Part shown: piece after piece, positions 23,114 to 34,709 of the stretch | Layout: the number at the start of each line of letters is the position of its first letter | Position numbering within the stretch: position 1 is the first letter of the stretch | NCBI GenBank assembly: GCA_036872755.1 | Contig: JAVHNS010000007.1 | Location: forward strand, 2,170,001 to 2,234,000 | DNA from: Orbilia blumenaviensis | Taxonomy: Eukaryota; Ascomycota; Orbiliomycetes; Orbiliales; Orbiliaceae | Direction of reading: 5' to 3' | DNA: 64,000 nucleotides | Translations under genes and position numbers: made by a program | Notes under the pieces: model-generated | Databases searched by the model: none | What the model was told of the DNA's origin: nothing | What the model saw: only the letters and a program-made list of their open reading frames with translations

Positions 23114-25341
23114 TCAGTCATCCTTGCTTACCAATGAACTTTTAAACGCATTCCATTTATTCGAAAACTTCTTTCGACGGTCATTACCTCCTTGTCCACC
23201 GCTGCTACGAACCCCAATAAACTCCTTCCAGGTCCTCCCACCGCCTTCTCCAGTTTTTTGAAGGCTAGAATTTAGATTGCTGCCGTTAGGAATGTTGCGA
23301 TCATCGGTATTGTCACGGTTAGTTACGCCCTTGCCACTGTTCTACTGAGTCTTGGGTTGTGACGATGATGAAGAGGCCTCAGCGGCCTTCGCATCAGCCG
23401 ATGTGCTGGAGTTGCTATGCCCGAAGAAACCACCACCACTGCCGCTGCTGCTCTTCTTACGTTCCTCTTTTCGCTTTCCCTTCTTTTCCTCTTTGTCTCT
23501 CGCCGCTTCTGCGACGAGGGACTCAAATACACCCTCGCCGGCCTCGTCATCTGGATCTCGTTGAGCCTGCGATATTGCGTAAGAAATTGTTAGCGCTATA
23601 TTTTATGAAATATTAGTGGACTAGGTTTCGAACCTCGCTGAATATCTTTCCAATCATCATCAGAGCATGTGCTCTCTGCACACGTTTCTCCTGCGGAACG
23701 GACTTATCGTAGAGAACGCGGTCACAGACATCTCTCAAAACGCCCTGGATCTCGAATCGGCTACCCCTCCAAGCCGCCATGAGGATTTTTCCGGTGACTT
23801 TGCGTTCGTACTCCATTTTTTTCTCGTCGGTCCAGTCCTCACCACCGGCTTCCTCAAGTTTTGACATGTTCTCCATTTCTACTTGAGCGTCGATAGCGGA
23901 GGAGATGGTGTTCCAAGTTTCTTTAACGACAGTACCGCGGTCCTTCATGCGGCTGAAGAAGCCCTGGATACCGAGAAATTTCTGACTCTTAAGATAAGTG
24001 CTCGCTTTCATCGTGTAGGTTTGACCAATCGCTGTTCCGACTTGTTAGCTCTTCTCGTGTTCTATCTATAACGTTGAGGGGCTCGGCAGCCTCACAGTGT
24101 AGTATCTCAATTCCGAAGCTTTCCATCTTCAGATTCTCGGCTTCGTATCGAATCTTCTCTTCGAAGCTCCTTGTCAAACCCGCATCGGCTTCTGTCTCTG
24201 TCCATATGCTGACTTTGTTGACCAGGTTGGTCACAAGCGTAGCCACACGCTTTTCACGGATCTCCCGTCGCTCTTTCTCGAAAGCAAGTAATTCCTCCCG
24301 TTGCTTGGCTCGTTGCTCTTTGGTCATGGCATCCTTCTCCTTCCTGGCCTTTTCGTCGGCAAGTACCTGTTGTCGGTGGTCTTCATCCGTCTTGTCCATA
24401 AGGGCTGGGCGAAATGGGACGCGAGCTTGAGCAGTGGAGCTCTCAGGAGCTGGAGTGGAAGGTTTTGAGACATCCGGGGAGGTCGAGGTAGTAGCGGAGG
24501 GCGTGTATGGGGGTGGTGTATCGAATGGTGTTGTTGCGCCCGATTTGTCGTCGGTTGGGATGCTTGGACCTCCGGCCTGAGCTTGAGCTTGAGCTTGAGC
24601 CTGGGCCTGGGCTTGGGCGTGGATCTGGGCGGTCTCTGCCTGTTTCTGTAGAGTTTCTGGGTCTTCTTCGTTGAGGTCGACATCTTTCATGGCAATCTCC
24701 ATAGTCTTGGTAAGATCCCTCATTAGAGAAATTTCGCCAATCCTTCATAGAATAGCGGGGTTAGCCGTTGCAGCGGGTAGTGAGGTCGGCATAGGAAGGG
24801 AATATAGTACCAGTATTCGAAAGCGTCGCCACCGAAGATCATCGAGAAGAACTCGTTCGGGTCCTCTGGAGGTGGAACCCATGTCAGTCGACTGAAACTT
24901 ATACCATTTGCGAAAGGAGACACGGTGAAGTTTATCTTACCGAAGCCAGCATCAGGCATCGCTTTGTCCCGTCCATACTTATCATAGGCAGCCCGGAGGT
25001 CATTATTGCTCAGCACTATACCCTCACGGTAAAGCCATCGTCAGCTCTGCTCTCATTCATACCAAATACATACCAAGCACTGCAATGGAATATGACCCGT
25101 CTCAAGGTTCTCTCAGAGACGGCCTACCAGCTCGCAGGAGCGATTTGAGAATCTGGATGAAGGGAGACATACCCTGATAAGCTTCACTGATACCGGTGAA
25201 CTTCGCGTGGGCGGTTTCATCGCCACGATTCTTGTCGGGATGATGTGTGACGGCGAGTTTTCTGTACGCCTTCTTGATCTCAAGCTGGGTAGCTGTCGGT
25301 GCGACGCCCAGACGGTCGTAGTATTCGGTGTCTGCCACCAT
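23114..25341 (-). CDS. J-domain protein of the CAJ1/DJP1 type (DnaJ + DnaJ-X)
   Basis: Seven exons on the minus strand: 25173-25341, 24941-25015, 24811-24865, 24096-24742, 23634-24031, 23346-23566 and 23114-23279. All phases agree and give 576 residues. The N-terminus is a J domain ([26 protein letters not shown] with the HPD motif that stimulates Hsp70). The middle carries a Gln-Ala repeat and a PPPYTP-containing linker. A DnaJ-X domain follows ([42 protein letters not shown]). The family assists Hsp70 in protein sorting, including peroxisomal import for Djp1. The last intron (23280-23345) has a GTAACTAACC branch site and contains an in-frame UAG; if retained, the protein would end at 522 residues. 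The C-terminal tail is basic and Gly/Ser-rich. Confidence 0.88.
24577..24620. repeat. Coding hexanucleotide repeat (Gln-Ala)
   Basis: Tandem GCTTGA/GCCTGG-type hexamers inside exon 4 of the J protein encode alternating Ala and Gln. Likely length-polymorphic. Confidence 0.85.
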
Positions 25342-26330
25342 CGGAGCAAGTATCGATCGGTTCCTTCCTGTACGGAAGGTCCTTTGATAACGTGGAGAAG
25401 GGGATTCCTGGGAGAGACGATGGGAGAAAGGGAGGGAGCGTTAGTGGGTGGGTAGGAATCTCGGAAAGCTCGGGTTGGTGGGGTTGGTTGGGCGTGGTGG
25501 TTTGCTTGCGACGACTAAAAACGCTGTGCGGGATTGCTGGGATAAAAGAGTTGAGAGGTTTCGGAAGTTACTTCGTTGCCAAAACTGGCACAGCAGGGAA
25601 TTAACGCTTTCTAGCGAGCTTGAGAGGGACGGTGTTAGGAGAGTAATGACGATGATGGCAATGATGACAACGAAGCTACGATCGAGATGTCGACAATGGA
25701 GGGCTATCGGTGAGGTCGACGATGATGACGATAGTAGTGGAAAGGAGAGGGACTCAATAGAAGAGGAGGAGGGACTTATTTTTTTCCCTCCTAGCCTAGA
25801 CTATACTATTATTATTATTTTAATATATATTATTTTTTTTTTATGGTGACGACTTTATACGGCGAAAAACCTGAAAGTCAAGGCAAAAAAAAAAATCGTT
25901 TGCGCAAGCAGCAGCCATAAGCGAGCAGCATCGGCGTCATAGCAAATGGCTCAGCGCTAGTGAAACGGGCCGGGTTCTGGCATGTGCTAATTCCCTCGTT
26001 TTCTGCACGGTGGGAATCTGCTCCCTATCGGGGGTTTTATAGATAGGTATTATGATTATACATGTTAAAGGAAACTTATCTAAGCATTCCGGCCATAGGA
26101 CGGGTATAGTTATGAGGTAAGTTTGGGCAATCGGGGCTATAAATAGGACCGAATTCCATTATACATGATTGGCTCGGGTCAGATCTATAGATTGTGAACT
26201 ACTTAATTACATAAGCCTACACTAGCCACCTACTAGGTACCTAGCTAACTACCCCAAATGGTAGATTAGACAGCCCCCCCGGCGCCGCGGGACTGGTTGG
26301 TCCGACAAAGCGATATGACAGTCCGGGAAC
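25342..26330. other. Intergenic: promoter of the J protein and 3' region of the epimerase gene
   Basis: Purine-rich near 25400-25760, AT-rich near 25800-25850, and a short GC-rich patch near 26270-26300. No gene supported. Confidence 0.5.
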
Positions 26331-27674
26331 TTATTTTGTTCCACCAGCAGCCATCCTCTTGAAGCACTCCTCATAGGCAACGTGGACCTCTGGGATCTCG
26401 ACTCCATATTCCTTCATCTTGTTAACCAACTTGGTGGTATCAAGCTCGCAGTTGCTCCTGCCGGCCTTCAAGATCTTGCTCTGCTCCTCAACAGTGAAGT
26501 TGCTGTAGGTGAATCCTGGACGGACATACTTGGCGAACAGATCCAAGACCTCATTGTGGGAGATGGCACCGGGGTTGGTGAAGTTGTAGACACCGGTTTC
26601 ATTGTTCTCGGCGAGGACGATGGAGACGGGAAGCATGTCGGTGAGGAGAGTGTTGCTCTAGTGATTGATAACACCCACCTCGTTAGAACCTCAAATGACA
26701 AATACAATACTGCAGATAAAATAACAGAATAACAGGGATAGATATGGTACGTACGTTGGGGATGTTGACGACCTTCTCGTACTTAGAAATCTTGGTGACG
26801 AAAGATCGTGGGTGGAGGTCATCTGACACCGGCATGCGGAGTCGGAGGATCAAGGCATTGCTGTACTGCTTCATGATCTGTATACGCGTAATCTCCAATC
26901 AGCATCACGTCCAAAAATATAAAATCGTTGCCTCTCAGCCTCATAAAGTGGCGTCTGGTATATCACGTACCTCTTCGACCTTAGACTTTGTGGCGGAGTA
27001 GTAGCTGCCGGAGAAATTGGCAACATCCTCCTCAGTGAAGGTCTTTCCACCGATTGGGTGCTCATCATCGTAATGGTAAATGCATCCAGTAGCGAAGTTG
27101 GTGATATGGATTCCCTTCAACCAGCAGCAGTCGGCCAAATTGAGAGTACCGATGACATTGCTTCGGATAGTAGCCTCCTTGTTATCTTCACACCACTACA
27201 AGTTCACCCCCAACAAAAAAAGAGACACACCCATCAGAGAATTAGCTTCCGAAAACACGTATCAAAAATTTGAGTTCGAAGGGAAGAGTTAAAAACTTAC
27301 GTCGACGTTTGGTCGTCCGGTAACACCAGCGCAGTTGAGAACGTGGGTCGGCTTGTACTCCTCGAGTTTTTGAAGCACGGACTCGCGGTTCTCCATACGG
27401 ATGGTAGTGGTCTCAACCTCCTTACCCTGCTTCTGCAGCAGCTCTTTGAGATGGCTGTCACAATTCGAAAGGAAAGTCAATATCTATCATTCTTACAGCT
27501 CCGGACGATAAGATTCAAGCCTTACCCAGCAACCTATGGACCCAATTGACGTGTTTTGTTAGCTATCCGAGCATGATTTACTAAGCTTTCAAAGCTTTTG
27601 TTGGAAGTGGGGGGCAAAGCTGAACAACATACCCAACCTTCTCCACCCCAAATCAAGAACTTGTTGGCAGACAT
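26331..27674 (-). CDS. NAD-dependent epimerase/reductase, UDP-4-keto-6-deoxyglucose 3,5-epimerase/4-reductase type
   Basis: Six exons on the minus strand: 27633-27674, 27526-27533, 27301-27454, 26971-27195, 26755-26877 and 26331-26657. All phases agree and give 292 residues. The N-terminus has the Rossmann glycine motif WGGEGWVAG, of which VAG is encoded across an 8-base microexon. Other family marks are HVLNCAGVTGRPNVDWCEDN, the SDR catalytic YSATK (YxxxK) and GVYNFTNPGAISHNEVL. The enzyme class converts UDP-4-keto-6-deoxyglucose to UDP-rhamnose for cell-wall or surface glycans. A dTDP-4-dehydrorhamnose-reductase-like activity is the alternative. The gene encodes only the second step; no 4,6-dehydratase is in the window. 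Confidence 0.9.
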
Positions 27675-29715
27675 TGTAGTATTAAAAGATTAGAATTTTT
27701 TTTCTTCGTGATATTCGTTATTAAAAAAAAGAGAGGTATAAAGAGCTTTTAGTTTTCTCGTGAGGATAGTTATTCAAGGAGACACGGACGGAGATAGAAA
27801 GGGGAAAGAAAAAAAGGGTTCGGGGAGTATGCTATGTATTTGTAGGGGAGAAAGGCCGGAAAGAGCTCGAAGTGGTGTGGTAGAAAGAGGGGGAAAGAGA
27901 ACACCACACCCTGAATTTTAGCTTACGCGAGCTTATTTGATCCCACACCTGCACGGTATTATCTGATAGCTAACAGGCTACGACCGACTTAGTAAACTTG
28001 CTACTAAGTAAAGTACCAATTTTCGAAGGAGGAAAAACGTTGAGGAGGTGTGTGCATATGTGCGCGGTGGGTGGATGCGACCTTGATTGATAATTGGGCC
28101 GTTTGTGGCCGCGTTTGCCACGTTCGCGCTGTAGTTTATATCACTATCATGTATCAGCCGGCATTGGAATCACGCATGCTAAGTATCAATTGGCTTTGCA
28201 TATCACTGTCAATGGGATTGAATGAAATTGATTGCCCATACTACTCAAATAGATTGCTAGGGCGGCGGCGGCGGCGTGTAGAAACCAAATGGACGTCTAG
28301 AGCTAACGCTGTGTATCGGTACGTATTCAAACCCGGCCAAGTGTTGGATATCGATAGCTGTAGCAGCGCGTCCCTTCATTCTAGGCATTGCTCTCATCTG
28401 GCTGGACCAAATCAATTGACCTGTGCTCCTAGTTAGGCCACCGTAACGATGCCAGGGCCCTAATGCACAGACCAGGTTTTTCAATGCATCGATGCCATGG
28501 CATGGGGGAGGTACATACGCACAGCACTTATGCTCTGTATATGGGTCCGCTTCGAACAAACCCCACAAACTCGCACGGAAAATGTGACATATGTAACAAC
28601 CTCGCCATAGAGATAAAGGCCCCGAAAATATTGTTTTACTTGGCGGCTAGCTAGGCTAAAATTCGTTTTACATGTATATACGTATGGCCATACGAGCACG
28701 CATCTACCATACCCCGGTGATGTATAACAGTAGATGCTCCGGGTCTGCTGACATAATTGTAATGAATTTAAAGATCAAATACTGATCATATATACTTAAC
28801 ATGCCAGAGAAATGCACGTAGACTTTGTCAAGATCTAGAACATAAAAATACTCGGTAATCATGTTGATGTATATAATGCAATGCTAGTCCAACCCGCATT
28901 CCCACATTTAATGCTAAGCTAATCCTGTATCAATTCCACCAGTATTTCCTACACAAGAGGTATATGAATGGTCTCGTTGTATATGAACTAGTTTTGCAGA
29001 GGCGGAAGGCTTAATGTGGGGGTAGTGTTATATACGTTACACCAACCTAGACTGAATAACTTCGACCGTATACTACAGAAAGACTAGTTTAAATAAAACT
29101 AGTTTGCTAATCAGAGAGACGCAGATAACGCTTCCCACTAATCAATTCGATATCGATATGATGCTTACACGACGCACTTTGAACAATATTCCTGCTAGTA
29201 TACGTACCCGTGCGAACCCGCTGCGTAACACCAGAAGGTGCCACAATAACATGTTAACGGCTCTTGGCAACTTGCTTGTTGTGGCGGTGCATACAAAATC
29301 CAACACTGGCAACACCTAACCTGTGAGTTGCCACCAACCATCATAGCTGACCCGGTCAATTCCCGTAAATTTCGGTATATATGTCGGTTGGATACCTCAG
29401 ACTCCCAAATAAACCAACATCGCTGTTCCTGTTCGGTTTGGTTTGGTAGCAGATGGTGGTCTTGTAACTACAGACAGATACAGATGTATATGTAAGTGAT
29501 AGGAGCTAACAAAACTACAACGAAGTTACGAAACCGCTGGATGCATGGAACACAATTGAGTGTACAACAGAAAGCAGGAGCTGTGCAACCTAATGGGGAG
29601 ATGGCAAGGGCTCGCTCATTCGACAACAAGGGAGGCGGATCTTTCCGGTCCTAACCTTTTAGAGGTAAATCAGTTAACTAGTATTGGGGTTAACCAGACT
29701 CATAAGTTTATGGGT
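27675..29715. other. Intergenic, start of the AT-rich gene-poor block
   Basis: 27675-27900 is the promoter and leader of the epimerase. Beyond about 28700 the sequence becomes AT-rich with many TATA-like runs. No gene, tRNA or repeat array that I can support. Confidence 0.45.
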
Positions 29716-30033
29716 TTAATGATTTAACCTGCGTTGCTCCTGGTTAATGGGTGCATCTCGTTGGAAAATTTCTGGTGTTGAATAGAAAATGCTAGTATTC
29801 TTGTTTCCTGCTTTGGCAAAGCTCGGATAAACCTGTTGTTTGAATGTATATTGCGAGTTGTCAGAATGATTATGATATGTTAACCCATACCTATATATCA
29901 CCGGACTACTATAAACCAAGTGCAATATTATGGCCAGCGTACAGACGTTGAAAATTACATTAGATATAACCCACCACAGTGAGAATATATAGGTATCTTG
30001 GGCGTTGATCACAGAAAGTGCGGGCTTCCTCAC
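29716..30033 (-). CDS. Possible small single-pass membrane protein
   Basis: Intronless frame of 105 residues. A short N-terminus, one hydrophobic span (about residues 15-42, SNVIFNVCTLAIILHLVYSS) and a polar tail of 60 residues give the same layout as the small membrane proteins at 5880 and 9435. There is no sequence similarity strong enough to prove the relationship, and the AT-rich surroundings make a chance frame possible. Confidence 0.3.
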   Translation of the reverse strand: MRKPALSVINAQDTYIFSLWWVISNVIFNVCTLAIILHLVYSSPVIYRYGLTYHNHSDNSQYTFKQQVYPSFAKAGNKNTSIFYSTPEIFQRDAPINQEQRRLNH

Positions 30034-30947
30034 AGATGCTGGTTCGCGAGACTATGATCAATCGATTTGGACAGTCCAGCCGGATTTAAAACTAGTGAGT
30101 AATCCGATAGAGGATGTCGTGGGAAGTAAAGGGCTTAGATATTCCCGCCTCCATTCTATCTATAGAGAAATGGAATTGCAAGATTTTATAGCAGATAGGT
30201 ATGGATACATGGTTTCAGGCATTACGAGGGGAAAACCACGGAGAACTTGTAGGTATCTTACCACAGGAATTAGGTGACAAAATCTTTTCTACGTGGCGTC
30301 AGTTCACTGGACAGCATAAACTAGTCGTTTTTTCAATTATGGACCTCTGAGTAGAGGCCTTCGAGACTATTGATGGATTCGAAAGACGGATCTCCGAAGA
30401 CCCCCAGCTCTCCATACCTGGAATGACCTGCGACGGAGGTAAAATGTTCGAAAGGGTTGAGCAGCGTATTATGTCGACCTAGGAAGGCCGTGACGTATAC
30501 CACATGTCGCGTTCCAGGAAACATAGGGATTAACTTCAGGTGGACAATATCCTCTGTGTCGGAGTTAAAGACCCGAAGAGCCCGAATATCAAGACTTGGG
30601 GTCTCTATCATTTACTTTCAAGGACCCGATTATTAGAACTGAGGTAGTGAGTATATCACACAGGCATTTGAACGGGGTCTGCATTATATATAGAACCGCC
30701 CACTCTTTATCCTTTTTACCATCCCAGGGTCACCAGCGAGATAGAATGTAAACCATAAGTCTAGACGAACTTTGGCCTATGTTACATTGACTGAAGACCA
30801 CGAGCTTCTTAGTCATAAGACTGCGATCTCCGATCTGAATTATTAGTCAGAGAACTCCCAGTACCGCAACTTTCATATCTATAGGAAGTAGGAAGATTTA
30901 CGGTTCTACTTGGATAGAGACCGCCTTGATGCACGGGAAAAAGCAAC
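30034..30947. other. Degenerate DNA upstream of the decayed giant-protein copy
   Basis: Interrupted open stretches on both strands; for example LPQELGDKIFSTW is encoded on the plus strand near 30260-30300. It probably contains more of the decayed paralogue or another old gene, but the match is too weak to annotate. Confidence 0.3.
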
Positions 30948-32666
30948 TACCGCCTGGATGTTATTGACACGAGCCTTGGATCAAACAACGAAGTCTATTT
31001 CGCGATCTGCGTACCACTGAGATACCTTGTTGTCGTCAAACCCCCTGGACCAAGCTGGCCTGGGAGTTACCTACTCAGTTTGGCGGATATGCTTATGGCA
31101 TACTCAACAAACCTAGATGAGGGTTAACGAGTCGCATGGGCAAATGAGCGTCTTACAGAGCAAGCTATTATTTTATACACATATAATATTTCTTGAAGTT
31201 TCGTCCGAAACGGAAGCTGTCCTGAGATGGATACATGTATACATAAAGAGAGGGATTTTCTAAAATCTCTGGTAGTTCTGCTACGTATACGTAACTCTTC
31301 CCAGCTTAGTGATTTTGGAGGCGGGATCTGAGCAGAAATGGACGGATCGACCTGGCTACTCGCGTTAGAAACTATGGAAGTCATGGCAATGCAAGAGTAT
31401 GGCCTGCAGTAGACGGCTAAAAACGTAGAGGGGAAACTAAGTAATTTAAATTATTACCTGCTCACGGTAGTAATTAGTTGTTAGTAGTTCCGAGCATGAA
31501 GAGGAAGATGGTGATCAAGACCTCCAAGATTCCGATGCCAATGGTGATTTTCGCCCTCGGGTTTACTTCATAATGGTACAGAACGCCTTTTCATCGCCAT
31601 ACTGACAATCCTGGGCTACCTATCTCCCGGATTTTATTCATTCTGTTCGGGAGCAGTTGAGTTTGGGGGAGCTCACGGAAACGTAAGATATATACCGCAA
31701 GGAATCAGTACAACTAGATAGGCTTATAAGCGTTATTTAGGCGCATTCGAAACTGCTCCCGCGGTGGATGGCTGGGAGTACACCCTTAAGGATCAAGAGT
31801 CTGCGCTCTCGCAATCTAATGTTCGCGGCTCCTTTTGATCACCTAGCACTGAGTTAACCTTCATGAGGTTTATATTCAGAGGGCGGGCAGTAAATTTGGA
31901 CTTGAGTTACCAGATGGAATCCCGAATTTCGGGTCCTAGAGAATATTTATGGTTCAACTTTTTTGCTACTGGTAGTGGTTGTATTAAAAGTTGATAATGG
32001 TGCCCCAGCTGCAGGCGATTCTACAAAAAGTATCGAAGATTTGGCGTTAGTATCCTGTGTGGCTTAGAGAAGAGTCTGAACACTTCTAGGTATTGGATTG
32101 GCATATGATGATGAAAAAAAAGCGCGGAACACTGACGCTCGCCTTGGCCTTCTGAGTATGTTGCACTGTTCAAACTCAGCAAAAATACGAAAATTTCTAT
32201 CAGAGACCTACTGCGGCGACTCCAGTACCTTATTCTTCGTGTTGATTAAATTGGCACAGAGAAGAGGCGATCCATCGAGGTATTTAGCCATAGCCAATCT
32301 ACAACACCCCAAAAACCACGTCATTCGGACCCTACTACTCCTCAAGAACAGGTGCTCCTTGCTGCAATGGCTGGGAGTCCAGAAATGGGGGTGTCTTGCA
32401 GGCTTCTCAAACATATCAGCACGAGATGGGAGCCTGGAGACGTTATCTCGTGTCTATGTATATGGCCTGAACTACCAACGAGACCAGCTTGGACCAGCAA
32501 AGCACATGACTACAAGGTCATTCTCAAGTCTGTAGATAGGCCTGAAAAAGCAATAGATCTGGAGGAGGAGGCTCCAGACAAACCGCCATACAGAGATCAA
32601 GTATCAAAGAAAATTCCTCCACCACCGAATCATGCATCAAAAGTACGAGGCAAGGACAGAGGATAA
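30948..32666 (+). pseudogene. Decayed third copy of the giant secreted protein family
   Basis: Two separated blocks match units 3 and 4 of the intact paralogues. At 30948-31127 the frame encodes YRLDVIDTS, then LRYLVVVKPPGPSWPG and LLSLADMLMAYS, parallel to YHCVDVADATN, GSLVIHKTDPKVRGP and LALAMYAAYV in the protein at 34710. At about 32266-32350 SRYLAIANLQHPKNHVIRTL parallels VRLITISNLNSDTESVIRRI. In another frame from 32358, AAMAGSPEMGVSCRLLKH parallels the LNGIPEIAAVSMFLIKY type segment. The frame ends with a Pro/Lys/Arg-rich tail at 32666. Stops, frame changes and a deletion between the last two blocks show that it is not functional. The 5' half is not recognisable with confidence. Confidence 0.7.
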
Positions 32667-34709
32667 TTGTAGGTAGCTAAACTATCGTGTTATCAATATG
32701 TGTTCCAGCTAGATACATGTCTACGGGGTCTCCTCACAATTTATTATTATATTCATATATATGTGTATATGATAGTTTATAAATCTAGATGCAGACGTGT
32801 TTAACTTATGAGTCGCGATTGAAGCCTTATATTGCACAAAGCGGCGTGTGTCTACTCGTATTCACTCCGAAATCTCGTGAATTCCGGCCATCTATGCAAA
32901 ACGGCCTTATCTCGGTATTTAATAACTGTACGGATTTCATAGTTGGTGGCGATAACTGTCGTTTAAAAACAAATCAATGTCAGTACGTGAGTTTAGTATA
33001 TAAAAAAAATTACTCCTTGTAGAAAGAGGCAAAAAGTTGTCAAGCAGCCTGTTTCCTCGCCTCACGGAGGGTGCATTTGCGTCTGTGATCGCACATTTTC
33101 GTCCAAATATTTTCTGGTGTTTGGAGCGCCTATGGGCCTAATGATATCAATGCCTTATCTATTGTGTTCATAATGTCTTTATGCTTTCTAAGTTTAGGAG
33201 TTAACGAGTTCTGTTGTCTAATTAACTAGTTTGGGGATCGCTCCAACCAACTATTGCTGAGCCTTTTTATCATACATATCTGATTTATGTTTTTAGCTCC
33301 GGCGCGCAGCACCCGAAGATCATTTACCATCCCGATCTTGTCAGTATCGACATGTTTGTATGTGCCTACTTAAGTACTTAATTAAGCATGTGCGGTATTC
33401 ATGTAATTTATAGTCTGAGTCTTCGCCATGTCAGAAAAAGGGGACGCCGGCACCACAGAGAATTTAAAACAGCAGATTGATTTAGAAGATCGTAATATAT
33501 ACTAAATTTATAGGTCTGCGCAGCGCAGGAGGAATGCTCAATAAATTTTCGAAATTCATACGACAACCTCGCGAGCTGGCTTGGGGGGCCCCGTCTAAAT
33601 AGGGTTGGTTTTCCATCTTTGCCGCAGCTCCTGTCAATCAGTTTACAAAGGATCTCGGTGAACTTCTTTTATTGATCATAGATTACTGTATTTTCTTTGG
33701 GTCCGTGGTTGGTGCTCCATCTCATCCTTAAAGGCCTTCCTTCTCAAACGGGCTTGCGTTTTAAGTAGCGAGTTCCGTTAATTAAAATGTATCTGAACTT
33801 CGCGAATTGGTTAGTACTCTAGTGTTCAGAGGCAAGAAAGGATCAGAATTATGTGCTGCCGTGCCGGCTGATGCGCCGGTGGGATAACTAGAATAGCACT
33901 TACCTCCACCCCGGCTAGCTAAAGATATCTCCAATTTGATTACCTACTCTATAAATCGATATGTATATCGATTGTTGCTCTTTTCAGAGGTCATTGGTTC
34001 TTGTGCTACGGGTTTGTGGCACCTGATTGTTTCATACCCTGCACAATTGCGGCTCATGTATGTAGTTATTGATAGTTGATATCAAAGTATACCTAATTGG
34101 GCATACAGTTATGTGTTTCGGAACTGTTTCAAACCCAAATGTTGAAGGTATATCCGGTAAGGCCTTTTAGTAATCTTGGGAGCTCTAGGTGAATTGCGGC
34201 GTGCGCTCCTTAAGGCGATTCCAAAAATTATAGTTCCTTTGCGTTGGCCACGAAATTGGCTCTAACTATGGAGAACTTCTACCGAGCCTGGTCTCGTTGG
34301 AACCAGACAACACGGTGACCGAGCCTACAATTTCTCCCCATGGTATATATATTTTCCCGAAGCTCCGGCGCTGGAGGTTAAATTATAGATTTGAAAAATT
34401 TCATTTCAGGCCCTGCGCTAAGTATATATAAATTCGTCCAGAATATATTCAGCCACAAAAACCCCGATATCGCGGTTGCTAGCGTCCAACTATAGTACCT
34501 AGCGAATTAATACAGTCGATGGCTGGTATACGAATGATCAGCCAATTTATTTCAAAAGAATAAGCCTTTTATATATATAGGCCGGGGCTATTCTGTGGAG
34601 GCTGGTTTACCAGCCCGCTATTGTACCGGATCGCTTTCACAAAGCTCGCCTTGAAATATCAAGTCAACGACGCACCGGTGGGATATGTGCGCAGGATTAT
34701 AAAGTCAAT
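32667..34709. other. AT-rich intergenic upstream of the first giant-protein gene
   Basis: No gene supported. It holds TATA-like runs at 34425-34432 and 34570-34580 and one partial copy of the dispersed repeat at 34595-34613, about 100 bases upstream of the next ATG. Confidence 0.45.
34595..34613 (+). repeat. Short dispersed repeat, partial copy
   Basis: GTGGAGGCTGGTTTACCAG shares its core with copy 1 at 3888. It lies close upstream of the giant-protein gene. Confidence 0.4.

Noticed and set aside
26240..26330. Open frame of about 29 codons after the epimerase stop
   Set aside because: UAA-G context and a featureless Pro/Gly extension; no readthrough signal.
30333..30611. Minus-strand frame of 92 codons with protein-like composition (DIVHLKLIPMFPGTRHVVYV)
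   Set aside because: It reads like part of a globular protein, perhaps a 2EXR/F-box-associated type, but there is no start context, no flanking match and the region is degenerate.
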